A stretch of 20,628 nucleotides of DNA, from the NCBI GenBank assembly GCA_030040215.1, contig JASHUD010000108.1, positions 1 to 20,628 of the forward strand, written 5' to 3'. The notes beneath the pieces are model-generated. The model ran no database searches and was not told where the DNA came from. It saw nothing but the letters and a program-made list of their open reading frames with translations. Position numbers and translations under genes: made by a program. Shown piece after piece: positions 7,366 to 14,188 of the stretch (the stretch's first letter is position 1; every line of letters starts with the position of its first letter). Source of the stretch: Methylovirgula sp. Its GTDB lineage: Bacteria > Pseudomonadota > Alphaproteobacteria > Rhizobiales > Beijerinckiaceae.

Positions 7366-8778
7366 TCACACCCGGTTGTAGATATCCTCGATGCGGACGA
7401 TGTCGTCTTCGCCGAGATAAGAGCCGGTCTGCACTTCGATCAACTCGAGGTCGATCTTGCCGGGGTTGGCCATGCGGTGAATTGTTCCGATCGGCAGGTA
7501 GATCGACTCGTTCTCGTGAACGAGAACGACTTCGTCGTTACGCGTAACCTCCGCGGTGCCGCGCACCACGATCCAATGTTCGGCGCGATGGAAATGCTTT
7601 TGCAGCGACAATCTGGCGCCCGGCTTCACGACGATGCGCTTCACCTGATAACGCGCGCCTTGATCGACCGCTTGGAAATAACCCCACGGCCGATAGCATC
7701 TCTTGTGTTCCAGCGCCTCGCGGCGGTTCTCGGCTTTCAGCCGGTCGACGAGTTGTTTGACCTTGTCGCCGTGCGCCCGGTCGAGAACGAGCACGGCGTC
7801 CTGCGTCGTGACGACGACGACGTTGTCGACGCCGACGACGCTCGTCAGTTGCTCGTCGGAGCGAATGTGAACGTTCCGCGCGTCCATGATGACGCCCTGG
7901 CCGCGGATCGAATTGCCGTTGCCGTCGCATTGCGACAGTTCGCAAACGGCGGCCCAAGTTCCAACATCCGACCAGCCAATGTCGGCCGGCACGACAGCGG
8001 CTCTCTCGGTTTGCTCCATGACGGCATAGTCGATGGATATTTTCGGCGCGCAAGCGAAGGAGTCGCGGTCGAGGAGGAGAAATCCAAGCTCGCGACGCGC
8101 CTTTGCCAACGACTCGCAGGCGGCGTCGAGAACAGCCGGCGCGTAGCGGCGCAGTTCTTCCTGCATGACGTCGGCGCGGAAGAAGAAATTCCCGGCGTTC
8201 CACAAGCTTCCTGCGGCGAGATATTTCGCCGCGGTGGCGGCGTCCGGCTTTTCGACAAAGGCTTCGACTTTGAGAACGGTTCCGTTCTCAACCACCGCTT
8301 TGCCGGTTTTGATGTAGCCGTAGCAGGTCGCCGGTTCGCTGGGTTTGATTCCGAGCGTCACGATATAGCCGTCTGCCGCAGCGGCTGCCGCTTGCCGGCA
8401 CGATTCGACGAAGCCTTCGCGGTCCGTGACCATGTGGTCGGCGGCGAGCACCGCCACGATCGTGCCGGGGTCGGCCTCCACCGCGAGTTCGGTGCCGACC
8501 GCAACGGCAGGCGCGGAGTCGCGGCGCACCGGTTCCAACACGATGCGGACTTCGCGGTCGATCTCCTTTAGCTGCTCGGCGAGCAGAAAGCGGTAATCCT
8601 GGTTGGAAATGACGATCGGCGTCTCAAACAGCGGATCGGCCAAATTCTCGATCGCCATCTGGAAGGTCGAGCGCGTGCCGAGCAGCGGAATGAATTGCTT
8701 GGGAAGGCTCTCGCGCGATTCCGGCCAGACCCGCGTGCCGGAGCCGCCGCACATGACGATCGGTAGGATTCGCAACAC
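7366..8778 (-). CDS. manC: Mannose-1-phosphate guanylyltransferase / mannose-6-phosphate isomerase (type II)
   Basis: Bifunctional cytoplasmic enzyme of the ManC/AlgA/XanB/CpsB type, 470 residues, the normal length. The N-terminal nucleotidyltransferase makes GDP-mannose from mannose 1-phosphate and GTP; its signature GGSGTRVWPESRESLPKQF spans residues 11-29. The C-terminal cupin domain (from about residue 360) begins RPWGYFQ and contains LQKHFHRAEHWIVV, the isomerase metal-binding region, with His395, His397, Glu400 and His401. Residue 396 is Phe where many homologues have His; I do not know whether this matters. The start codon is GTG at 8778, forced by the position of the conserved ILPIVMCGG strand, with a G-rich run just upstream. 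The product feeds surface polysaccharide or GDP-sugar synthesis. No other polysaccharide gene is adjacent, so the destination is unknown. Confidence 0.95.
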   Translation of the reverse strand: MLRILPIVMCGGSGTRVWPESRESLPKQFIPLLGTRSTFQMAIENLADPLFETPIVISNQDYRFLLAEQLKEIDREVRIVLEPVRRDSAPAVAVGTELAVEADPGTIVAVLAADHMVTDREGFVESCRQAAAAAADGYIVTLGIKPSEPATCYGYIKTGKAVVENGTVLKVEAFVEKPDAATAAKYLAAGSLWNAGNFFFRADVMQEELRRYAPAVLDAACESLAKARRELGFLLLDRDSFACAPKISIDYAVMEQTERAAVVPADIGWSDVGTWAAVCELSQCDGNGNSIRGQGVIMDARNVHIRSDEQLTSVVGVDNVVVVTTQDAVLVLDRAHGDKVKQLVDRLKAENRREALEHKRCYRPWGYFQAVDQGARYQVKRIVVKPGARLSLQKHFHRAEHWIVVRGTAEVTRNDEVVLVHENESIYLPIGTIHRMANPGKIDLELIEVQTGSYLGEDDIVRIEDIYNRV

Positions 8779-8841
8779 TTTGCCCCCGTCGCGATCAATT
8801 TTCGCCGGCTTGGCGGGTTCTTTTATCTCGGCGCGATACTA

Positions 8842-8854
8842 GCCGCTTAGCGGC
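8842..8854. repeat. Small inverted repeat upstream of manC
   Basis: GCCGC-TTA-GCGGC, a perfect 5-bp stem with a 3-nt loop, about 65-75 nt upstream of the manC start codon. There is no T-run on either side, so it is not a classical terminator. It could be a weak operator or a leader hairpin, or chance in G+C-rich DNA. Confidence 0.3.
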
Positions 8855-8898
8855 CTTCTGAATAGGTCCGCCAGTTTCACGAATAGCAACGGAATCAA

Positions 8899-8912
8899 TC
8901 TTCAATTGAAGA
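8899..8912 (-). terminator. Possible weak terminator hairpin after the CHAD gene
   Basis: A perfect 14-bp palindrome, TCTTCAATTGAAGA, begins 8 nt after the stop codon of the CHAD gene in its direction of transcription. It can fold as a 5-bp stem with an AATT loop and is followed by TTGATT rather than a clean T-run. Position favours a 3' end signal; the short A+T-rich stem makes it doubtful. Confidence 0.25.
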
Positions 8913-8919
8913 GTCGCTG

Positions 8920-10482
8920 TTACGCGCTTTCGAGTTCGCTCCAAAACGGTTTGACTTCGGCCAAAGCGCGCCGCGCCTTCTTGGCCTTGCGTTGGAATTC
9001 CGTTTCGGAAGCGTTGATGCTGGCGACAAGGGCGTCGATCGCCGCAGGCTCGGCGCCCTGGTCCGCCTCGGTCTCCCGGGTCAGAGACGCGAGAAAGCGC
9101 TGCGCCATGCGCACGTCGTTCTGCTTGCCCAAGACCGTCTGCAGATCCCTAAGGGCCGCGATAAATCCCCGGAATCTTTTGCGCACGGTCTTACGGCGCG
9201 GCGTCTCGACCAGCGCCTCGAAGAACTCGCTGCTGTAACGCAAGTTCTTGGCGCGAATTCTGATCTGATGCCGCTGCTCCTGGTTGGCCTCTTCGAGGTG
9301 CGCGCAACGCTCTTCGAACCTGCGCGAGGCTTTCGCAAGTTTGCGTTCGGCGAAATGAAGGATTTTCTCGCGCCGGAGGCCCTCGCGCGCGGGATCGAGA
9401 CTCCAGTCGCCGGCTTCAATCCATTCGACGGTGCGCAACAGCAATTCCGCGGTCTGCGGCGCCGAAAGTATCGCGACAAGTTCGGTGTAGGCCGAATCGC
9501 GGCGCTCTTCGATGTTGCCTAGCAAACGCGCGGTTGCATCGGGCGGATTATCGCCGATCGCCGGCGCGATCACGTCGGCGATCAAGACGTCGAGATCGCG
9601 CGCCTTCTGCAGATACGTCTTGAGTCGTTTGAGGTCGATCCGCAAAGCGGCGCGTCCGGGACCGGAGACCAGCGAAGAAAACAACCGCAGTCCCGTAGAC
9701 AGCCGGCGCAGCGCGATGCGGCATTGATGCACGGCTTCGGGGTCGCGTTGCATGCGGACCGCAACCTCGTTCACCAGGAAATGATCCACGCAGGCGCGCG
9801 CAATGGTCCGAAATGCCGTTGCGACATCCATGCTTGCGGCGAGTTTCGGCGCGAAGGCGGTGATATGCGAGTCGCGCAGGATCGCGCAAAAGCGATAGCC
9901 GCGGAGCGCCATCTCTTCGGCGCTCATGCGTAATTTTGCCGAAACCTCCGCCAGCAGCCGGAAAAAGTCCGCCGGTTCGGCCTTGCAGAGGAACGCGGCG
10001 GTTGCGATCGAAACCTGACTGCGGTTTGCGCTAATACGGGCGCGTTCGATGCGAACTGCAACGTCGGCTTGGCCGGCGCACAGGTGCCACCGGCTCGCCT
10101 GCGTCTCGATCTGGAAGAGAACGCGCAGGCTCCGCAGCGCGTCGCGCTGCTGCAGGAATGAGCCGAGCCACCGGCGCGCCGCGCTCGGCGTCGCCGCAGA
10201 CAACGGTTCGACGCATCTTACCCAACCTTGCGGCTCCGACAGGCCGGCGGCGGCATTGACGACGGCCGATTTCAGATCATCAGAGGTAATTTCGCCGCTG
10301 CGGCGAATGGAAAAGGCGAGGCCGTGGTTGCCAATCTCGGTTTGTTGCGTGTCAAGGTAGAGCGCAAAATCGCGTGTCTCTTCCGCTTGATTCGCTCCAA
10401 GTCGGGCGAGCGCGTCCTGCAGCCAAGCGCAGTCCTGCGGGTCGAGATCAAACCTACACGCGATTTCGCGAATCCGACGCAT
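8920..10482 (-). CDS. CHAD domain protein with degenerate CYTH-like N-terminal domain
   Basis: A 520-residue cytoplasmic protein with two regions. Residues about 225-510 form a CHAD domain, an alpha-helical module rich in conserved basic residues that binds inorganic polyphosphate. Its two repeats show the expected VHQCRIALRRLSTGLRLF (251-268) and HQIRIRAKNLRYSSEFFEAL (406-424), plus ARDLDVL (294-300) and LQTVLGKQNDV. Residues about 1-215 follow the layout of a CYTH (triphosphate tunnel metalloenzyme) domain: LYLDT, LAFSIRR, FQIETQASRW and LRGYRF. However, the N-terminal ExExK signature is replaced by REIACRF, and the later acidic ExExE strand reads SIATAAF. I infer that phosphohydrolase or cyclase activity is lost and only a structural role remains. 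The ATG has only a weak ribosome site. It precedes manC on the same strand by 141 nt, with no clear functional link. Confidence 0.88.
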   Translation of the reverse strand: MRRIREIACRFDLDPQDCAWLQDALARLGANQAEETRDFALYLDTQQTEIGNHGLAFSIRRSGEITSDDLKSAVVNAAAGLSEPQGWVRCVEPLSAATPSAARRWLGSFLQQRDALRSLRVLFQIETQASRWHLCAGQADVAVRIERARISANRSQVSIATAAFLCKAEPADFFRLLAEVSAKLRMSAEEMALRGYRFCAILRDSHITAFAPKLAASMDVATAFRTIARACVDHFLVNEVAVRMQRDPEAVHQCRIALRRLSTGLRLFSSLVSGPGRAALRIDLKRLKTYLQKARDLDVLIADVIAPAIGDNPPDATARLLGNIEERRDSAYTELVAILSAPQTAELLLRTVEWIEAGDWSLDPAREGLRREKILHFAERKLAKASRRFEERCAHLEEANQEQRHQIRIRAKNLRYSSEFFEALVETPRRKTVRKRFRGFIAALRDLQTVLGKQNDVRMAQRFLASLTRETEADQGAEPAAIDALVASINASETEFQRKAKKARRALAEVKPFWSELESA

Positions 10483-10746
10483 GACTCTACGCCGATCGTG
10501 TAATACGGCCGCGCCTAACCCCGACTCGCCGATTTAAGCCGGACCACCAGCCAAAACAAAAGCTTAGGGTGCGAATTCGACGGCAGCCTTACCGACATCG
10601 CCGCCAACCGGTGAAAATTTGCGCCGGGGATGAAAGGTTGGCGACCGCGTAGTGGACCACTCGCGCCGCCGGGATTCAAGACGTTTTGCGCAAAACGCCG
10701 CGGAAGGCGATTCGTGCAATGATTCTGAGGGCGTTCCCGGCAAAGC
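10483..10746. other. Noncoding spacer between the nitronate monooxygenase-like and CHAD genes
   Basis: 264 nt with no supportable gene. It contains a perfect 16-bp palindrome at 10682-10697 and three GATTC (GANTC) sites at 10673-10677, 10709-10713 and 10721-10725. The half nearest 10483 should carry the CHAD gene promoter, but I could not pick out a convincing -35/-10 or EcfG site. Confidence 0.5.
10682..10697. repeat. Perfect 16-bp palindrome
   Basis: CGTTTTGCGCAAAACG reads the same on both strands. It lies 50-65 nt beyond the stop codon of the nitronate monooxygenase-like gene, so it could form a 6-bp stem with a GCGC loop near that mRNA's 3' end. No T-run follows. It is about 185 nt upstream of the CHAD gene, so a protein-binding site is also possible. 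Confidence 0.4.
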
Positions 10747-11733
10747 TCAATTTGGAGCGACGAACTTTGACGCGCTGGAAAGCAGATTTTCGGCTTGCGT
10801 CACGATCTTCGCAATGATGCGCGAAGCGGGCGGCGCGTCGTGGATCAACCCCACCGCCTCGCCCGCGAATACGCCCGTCTCCTCGGCGTTACCGGCGCGG
10901 AAGGCCTGCCAATAGCGTTCGGCTTGCGCGCTCTTGGTTGCCGGATCGCGCAGCACGTCCTCGCGTCCATGCCAATCGGCGACGAAACGCGTCTTCAAGG
11001 CACGCCCGCTAAAGTCCGGTGGCCAATCGTAGCCGCGCACCTGATCGATTACCTTGGTCTTGATCGTGGCATCGCCATCGGCGGCGATCATGGCTTCGAC
11101 AAAGCCAGCCGGCGCGAGCGCCTCGACGCTCGCCATGAGGCGCGAGCCGATGAGTACGCCATCGGCCCCGAGAAGGAGAGACGCGGCGAGCCCGCGCCCA
11201 TCGGCAATTCCGCCCGCAGCAAGCAACAAACAGTCGGGCGCGGCGCCGGCAAGATAATCGGCAACTTCCGGCGTAAGCGTTAGTGTGGCGCGCGTTCCGC
11301 CATGGCCGCCCGCCTCGCCGCCTTCAGCGACGATCACGTCTGCGCCGGCCGCCGCGGCTTGGCGGGCATGTGCCAACGTCTGCACTTGGCAGATGAGCGG
11401 GATGCCGGCGCGTTTGATCGTTGCGGCGAAAGGCGCGGGGTCGCCGAACGACAACATCAACGCCGCAGGCGCGCGCGCCAGCGCGAGATCGAGCAGTTCC
11501 GGCCGCCGGGCAAGTGACCACGTGATAAAGCCGCATCCGACGCGCACATTGCCGGCCGCCTCGAACTCGCGCTCAAGCCATTCGGCATCGCCATAGCCGG
11601 CGCCGATCAGGCCGAGGCCGCCGGCGTTTGTCACCGCGGCCGCCAGCCTGCCGCCGGCGACGAAGCCCATTGGCGCCGAAATAATCGGGTGCGCGATCTC
11701 GAACTTTTCCGTAAGTCGTGTCCGCAATGCCAT
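10747..11733 (-). CDS. Nitronate monooxygenase-like FMN enzyme
   Basis: A 328-residue TIM-barrel flavoprotein of the nitronate monooxygenase (formerly 2-nitropropane dioxygenase) / FabK superfamily. FMN-binding segments are visible in order: ISAPMGFVAGGRLAAAV (18-34), NAGGLGLIGAG, VAEGGEAGGHGG with His144 in the place of the usual active-site histidine, LAAGGIADGRGLAASL, and GADGVLIGSRLMAS. The family oxidises alkyl nitronates such as propionate 3-nitronate, but many members have unknown physiological substrates, so a general oxidoreductase role is equally possible. FabK-type enoyl-ACP reductase is less likely given the AGGHGG signature and context. The start at 11733 has a weak ribosome site. 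It lies 46 nt downstream of ilvE on the same strand and is probably co-transcribed with it. Confidence 0.88.
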   Translation of the reverse strand: MALRTRLTEKFEIAHPIISAPMGFVAGGRLAAAVTNAGGLGLIGAGYGDAEWLEREFEAAGNVRVGCGFITWSLARRPELLDLALARAPAALMLSFGDPAPFAATIKRAGIPLICQVQTLAHARQAAAAGADVIVAEGGEAGGHGGTRATLTLTPEVADYLAGAAPDCLLLAAGGIADGRGLAASLLLGADGVLIGSRLMASVEALAPAGFVEAMIAADGDATIKTKVIDQVRGYDWPPDFSGRALKTRFVADWHGREDVLRDPATKSAQAERYWQAFRAGNAEETGVFAGEAVGLIHDAPPASRIIAKIVTQAENLLSSASKFVAPN

Positions 11734-11779
11734 GCAGAACGTCGCCTAAGCAAGCGGGGCGGACAAGAAGCCGGACGGC

Positions 11780-12667
11780 TCAGGCCGCCTTCTGCTTCGG
11801 CCGAACTTCGGTCGCATAATCCTCGACGAACGCGCGCGAGAGGGCTCCCGGCACAAATTTATGAGGCCCGATCTCGGAGACGGGCGTCACCTCCGCGCCG
11901 GTTCCGGTGATGAAACACTCCTCGAACCTGTCGATCTCCTCCGGCAGGATGCGCCGTTCAACGACTTCGATGCCACGGCGGCGGGCGAGATCAATCACGG
12001 TGCGGCGCGTGACGCCGTCAAGGAAACAGTCGGCGATCGGCGTATGCAGCGCGCCGTTGGCGACAAAGAAAATATTAGCACCGGTGCATTCGGCGACCCG
12101 ACCCTGCCAATCGAGCATCATCGCGTCGGCATAGCCGCGCCGCTCGGCGCGGTGTTTCGAGATCGTGCAGATCATATAGAGCCCCGCCGCCTTGGCGAGA
12201 CAAGGCGCGGTACGTGGATCCGGCCGGCGATATTCGGCGATGTCGAGACGAATGCCTTTCATCTTCTCGGCGACATTGAACATGCTCGGCCAAGGCCACA
12301 CGGCGATCGCCGTATGAATGGTCGAATTCTGCGCCGCCACCGCCATCATCTCGCTGCCGCGCCAGGCGAGCGGACGTACGTAACAATCGGTCATGTTGTT
12401 CGTATCGACGACGAGCTGCTTGGCCGCGTCGAGTTCGGCGACCGAATAAGGGATCTCGAAATCCAGCACGTTGGCGGAGCGTTTGAAGCGTTCGGAATGT
12501 TCCGTCGATTTGAAAATCTTCCCGCCGTAGGCACGTTCCCCTTCGAATACGCAGGATGCATAATGCAGCCCATGCGAGAGCACGTGCAGCTTGGCGTCGC
12601 GCCATGCGACGAGCTTGCCGTTCATCCAGATGGAACCGTCGCGCTGGTCGAAGGGCAGAACGGACAT
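11780..12667 (-). CDS. ilvE: Branched-chain amino acid aminotransferase
   Basis: PLP-dependent class IV aminotransferase that interconverts leucine, isoleucine and valine with their 2-oxo acids using glutamate/2-oxoglutarate. The 295-residue protein opens with DGSIWMNGKLVAWRDAKLHV and contains HGLHYASCVFEG, CLAKAAGLYMICTISKHRAE with Lys159 as the Schiff-base lysine, LDWQGRVAECTGANIFF with the conserved Glu193, and ITGTGAEVTPV near the C-terminus. The segments match the alphaproteobacterial IlvE subtype. I chose ATG 12667, with GAGGAG 9 nt upstream; a TTG immediately before it at 12670 would add one residue and cannot be fully excluded. It is divergent from the MarR regulator gene across a 235-nt control region, so the regulator may control it, though this is inference. 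The nitronate monooxygenase-like gene follows. Confidence 0.95.
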   Translation of the reverse strand: MSVLPFDQRDGSIWMNGKLVAWRDAKLHVLSHGLHYASCVFEGERAYGGKIFKSTEHSERFKRSANVLDFEIPYSVAELDAAKQLVVDTNNMTDCYVRPLAWRGSEMMAVAAQNSTIHTAIAVWPWPSMFNVAEKMKGIRLDIAEYRRPDPRTAPCLAKAAGLYMICTISKHRAERRGYADAMMLDWQGRVAECTGANIFFVANGALHTPIADCFLDGVTRRTVIDLARRRGIEVVERRILPEEIDRFEECFITGTGAEVTPVSEIGPHKFVPGALSRAFVEDYATEVRPKQKAA

Positions 12668-12759
12668 CAAGCCGCACTCCTCAGTTCGCCCCCGCCGCGG
12701 ACTTTGTTGGACGTCGCCGCGGAGATCGTATGGCGGTGAAGCGCCGATCCGCAGACAAC

Positions 12760-12808
12760 TTGACGGGTAGCAATCTTGCTGAAATATGTCAATGTCACTG
12801 ACTTAAAT
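12760..12808. promoter_or_regulatory. Candidate divergent promoter / MarR operator between ilvE and the MarR gene
   Basis: GTCA (12788-12791) and TGAC (12799-12802) form an inverted repeat with a 7-nt centre, flanked by A/T-rich sequence as in many MarR sites. The left half is also a tandem direct repeat ATGTCA-ATGTCA (12786-12797). On the minus strand TTGACA (complement of 12787-12792) could be the -35 of ilvE; on the plus strand TTGACG at 12760-12765 could be a -35 for the MarR gene. The -10 boxes are poor on both strands. Confidence 0.4.
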
Positions 12809-12902
12809 TCTCCGGCGCGCGCGTCTGTGGAGACATGTCTTAGACGGCGCGTAGAAACTTGGATGAGCGTTCGTGATCTTGGTCTAGAGAGTTGGGGCGA
12901 TC

Positions 12903-13460
12903 ATGGACTCTGTGTCGCGCCGCAAAGCCTCGGAGCCGCATCCGCTCCCTCGGGTTGGCGCTCCCGACGCCGCCGAACCCGAACCGATGTTCGATTTGAT
13001 CGAACTTCTGTTCTTCGCCTACCGCGACTTCGTCGGCGACGCCGACCGGCTCCTGGAGAATTACGGCTTCGGCCGCGCCCATCACCGGGTTTTGCATTTC
13101 GTCAGCCGGCGTCCCGGCCTCACCATCGCCGAATTGCTCGACATTCTGAAGATCACCAAACAGAGCCTCAATCGGGTGCTCAAGGAATTGCGCGACAAAG
13201 GCTATGTCGAGGTCCGTGCCGGCGCGATCGACCGCCGCCAGCGTCAGCTCTTTTCGACCAAAACGGGCGTGGCCTTGGCGCTGAGCATCGCGCGCTTGCA
13301 GTCGCAGCGTTTTGGCCGCGTCTTCGGCCAATTGCAGAAGAGCGCGCGCGCCGATGCCATTGCCTTTCTGCTGGCGATGATCGACCCTGCCGAACGGGAT
13401 AAAGTCGCAGCCCTTGTCTCGTCCGGCGTGCGCCTGAAATCCTTGGGACGCGAGCCGTGA
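12903..13460 (+). CDS. MarR-family transcriptional regulator (PetP-like)
   Basis: A 185-residue winged-helix DNA-binding protein of the MarR family. After a variable, charged N-terminus of about 28 residues, the core begins MFDLIELLFFAYRDF. It contains the helix-turn-helix GLTIAELLDILKITKQSLNRVLKELRD (given in part), and the wing follows with GYVEVRAGAIDRRQRQLFSTKTG, where DRRQRQ matches the usual DRR wing signature. It acts as a dimer. The GTGA overlap with the response-regulator gene means the two are translated together. The pairing of a MarR protein with an OmpR-type regulator resembles petP-petR of Rhodobacter capsulatus, which is needed for cytochrome bc1 expression; equivalence here is inferred from gene order only. 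The neighbouring ilvE is divergent. The start is followed by a long tail before the fold, so ATG 12987 (MFDLIELL) is a weaker alternative. Confidence 0.88.
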   Translation: MDSVSRRKASEPHPLPRVGAPDAAEPEPMFDLIELLFFAYRDFVGDADRLLENYGFGRAHHRVLHFVSRRPGLTIAELLDILKITKQSLNRVLKELRDKGYVEVRAGAIDRRQRQLFSTKTGVALALSIARLQSQRFGRVFGQLQKSARADAIAFLLAMIDPAERDKVAALVSSGVRLKSLGREP

Positions 13461-14188
13461 ACGATGCCGCGAAGGAAGCCGTGGCGCCCGCCGACGACGC
13501 GGCGCATCTCCTCATCGTCGACGACGATCGGCGCATTCGCGCGTTGTTGCAGCGCTATCTCGCGGATCGCGGCTATCGCGTCACGCTTGCCGGCAACGTC
13601 GAGGAAGCCAAGGCCTGTCTCAAGAACTTCTCCTTCGACCTCATCGTGCTCGACGTGATGATGCAGGGGGAGAACGGCTTCGATTTCGCCGCCCGGTTGC
13701 GCGCCGATCCGTCCGAGGTCGGCCGGGTGCCAATTCTGATGCTGACGGCGCGCGCCGAAACCGAGGACCGGATCACCGGATTCGAAAACGGGGTCGATGA
13801 TTTTCTCGCCAAGCCGTTTGAGCCGCGCGAGCTGTCGCTGCGCATCGCCTCGATTTTGCGCCGCGCCCAATCGCATCCCGGCCCGGCATTGTTCAGCCGC
13901 GTCCAATTCGGCGGGTTCAGCTTCGACCTGCCTCGCGGCGAGTTGCGCCGCGGCGACGAGCCGATCCGGTTGACCGAGCGCGAGCGCGACATGCTGCGTT
14001 TGCTCGCCGAACGGGCCGGCGAGACGGTGACGCGCGAGGCGCTCGCCGGCCCGTGTCTCGCCGGCAACGAGCGCACCATCGACGTGCAGGTCAACCGGCT
14101 GCGGCACAAGATCGAGCGCGATCCGGCCAATCCGCTGCATCTGCAAACCGTGCGCGGCGCGGGCTACCGGCTTATCATCGACCGCTGA
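13457..14188 (+). CDS. OmpR/PhoB-family response regulator (PetR-like)
   Basis: A 243-residue two-domain response regulator. The receiver domain (about 17-130) has the acidic pocket LLIVDDD (Asp22-Asp24), phospho-acceptor Asp66 in IVLDVMMQGENG, switch Thr97 in MLTARAE and Lys119 in FLAKPF. The C-terminal winged helix (about 145-243) has LTERERDMLRLLA and ends with the recognition and wing region ERTIDVQVNRLRHKIERDP plus RGAGYRLI, typical of OmpR. It starts with GTG, overlapping the MarR stop in GTGA, and its own stop overlaps the kinase ATG in TGATG, so all three proteins should be made in coupled fashion. The kinase encoded next is its presumed partner. PetR-like identity is plausible from context but is not shown by sequence alone. 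Confidence 0.94.
   Translation: MNDAAKEAVAPADDAAHLLIVDDDRRIRALLQRYLADRGYRVTLAGNVEEAKACLKNFSFDLIVLDVMMQGENGFDFAARLRADPSEVGRVPILMLTARAETEDRITGFENGVDDFLAKPFEPRELSLRIASILRRAQSHPGPALFSRVQFGGFSFDLPRGELRRGDEPIRLTERERDMLRLLAERAGETVTREALAGPCLAGNERTIDVQVNRLRHKIERDPANPLHLQTVRGAGYRLIIDR

Noticed and set aside
7333..8571. Plus-strand open frame of 412 codons opposite manC
   Set aside because: Antisense shadow of a clearly recognisable ManC; no family resemblance or ribosome site.
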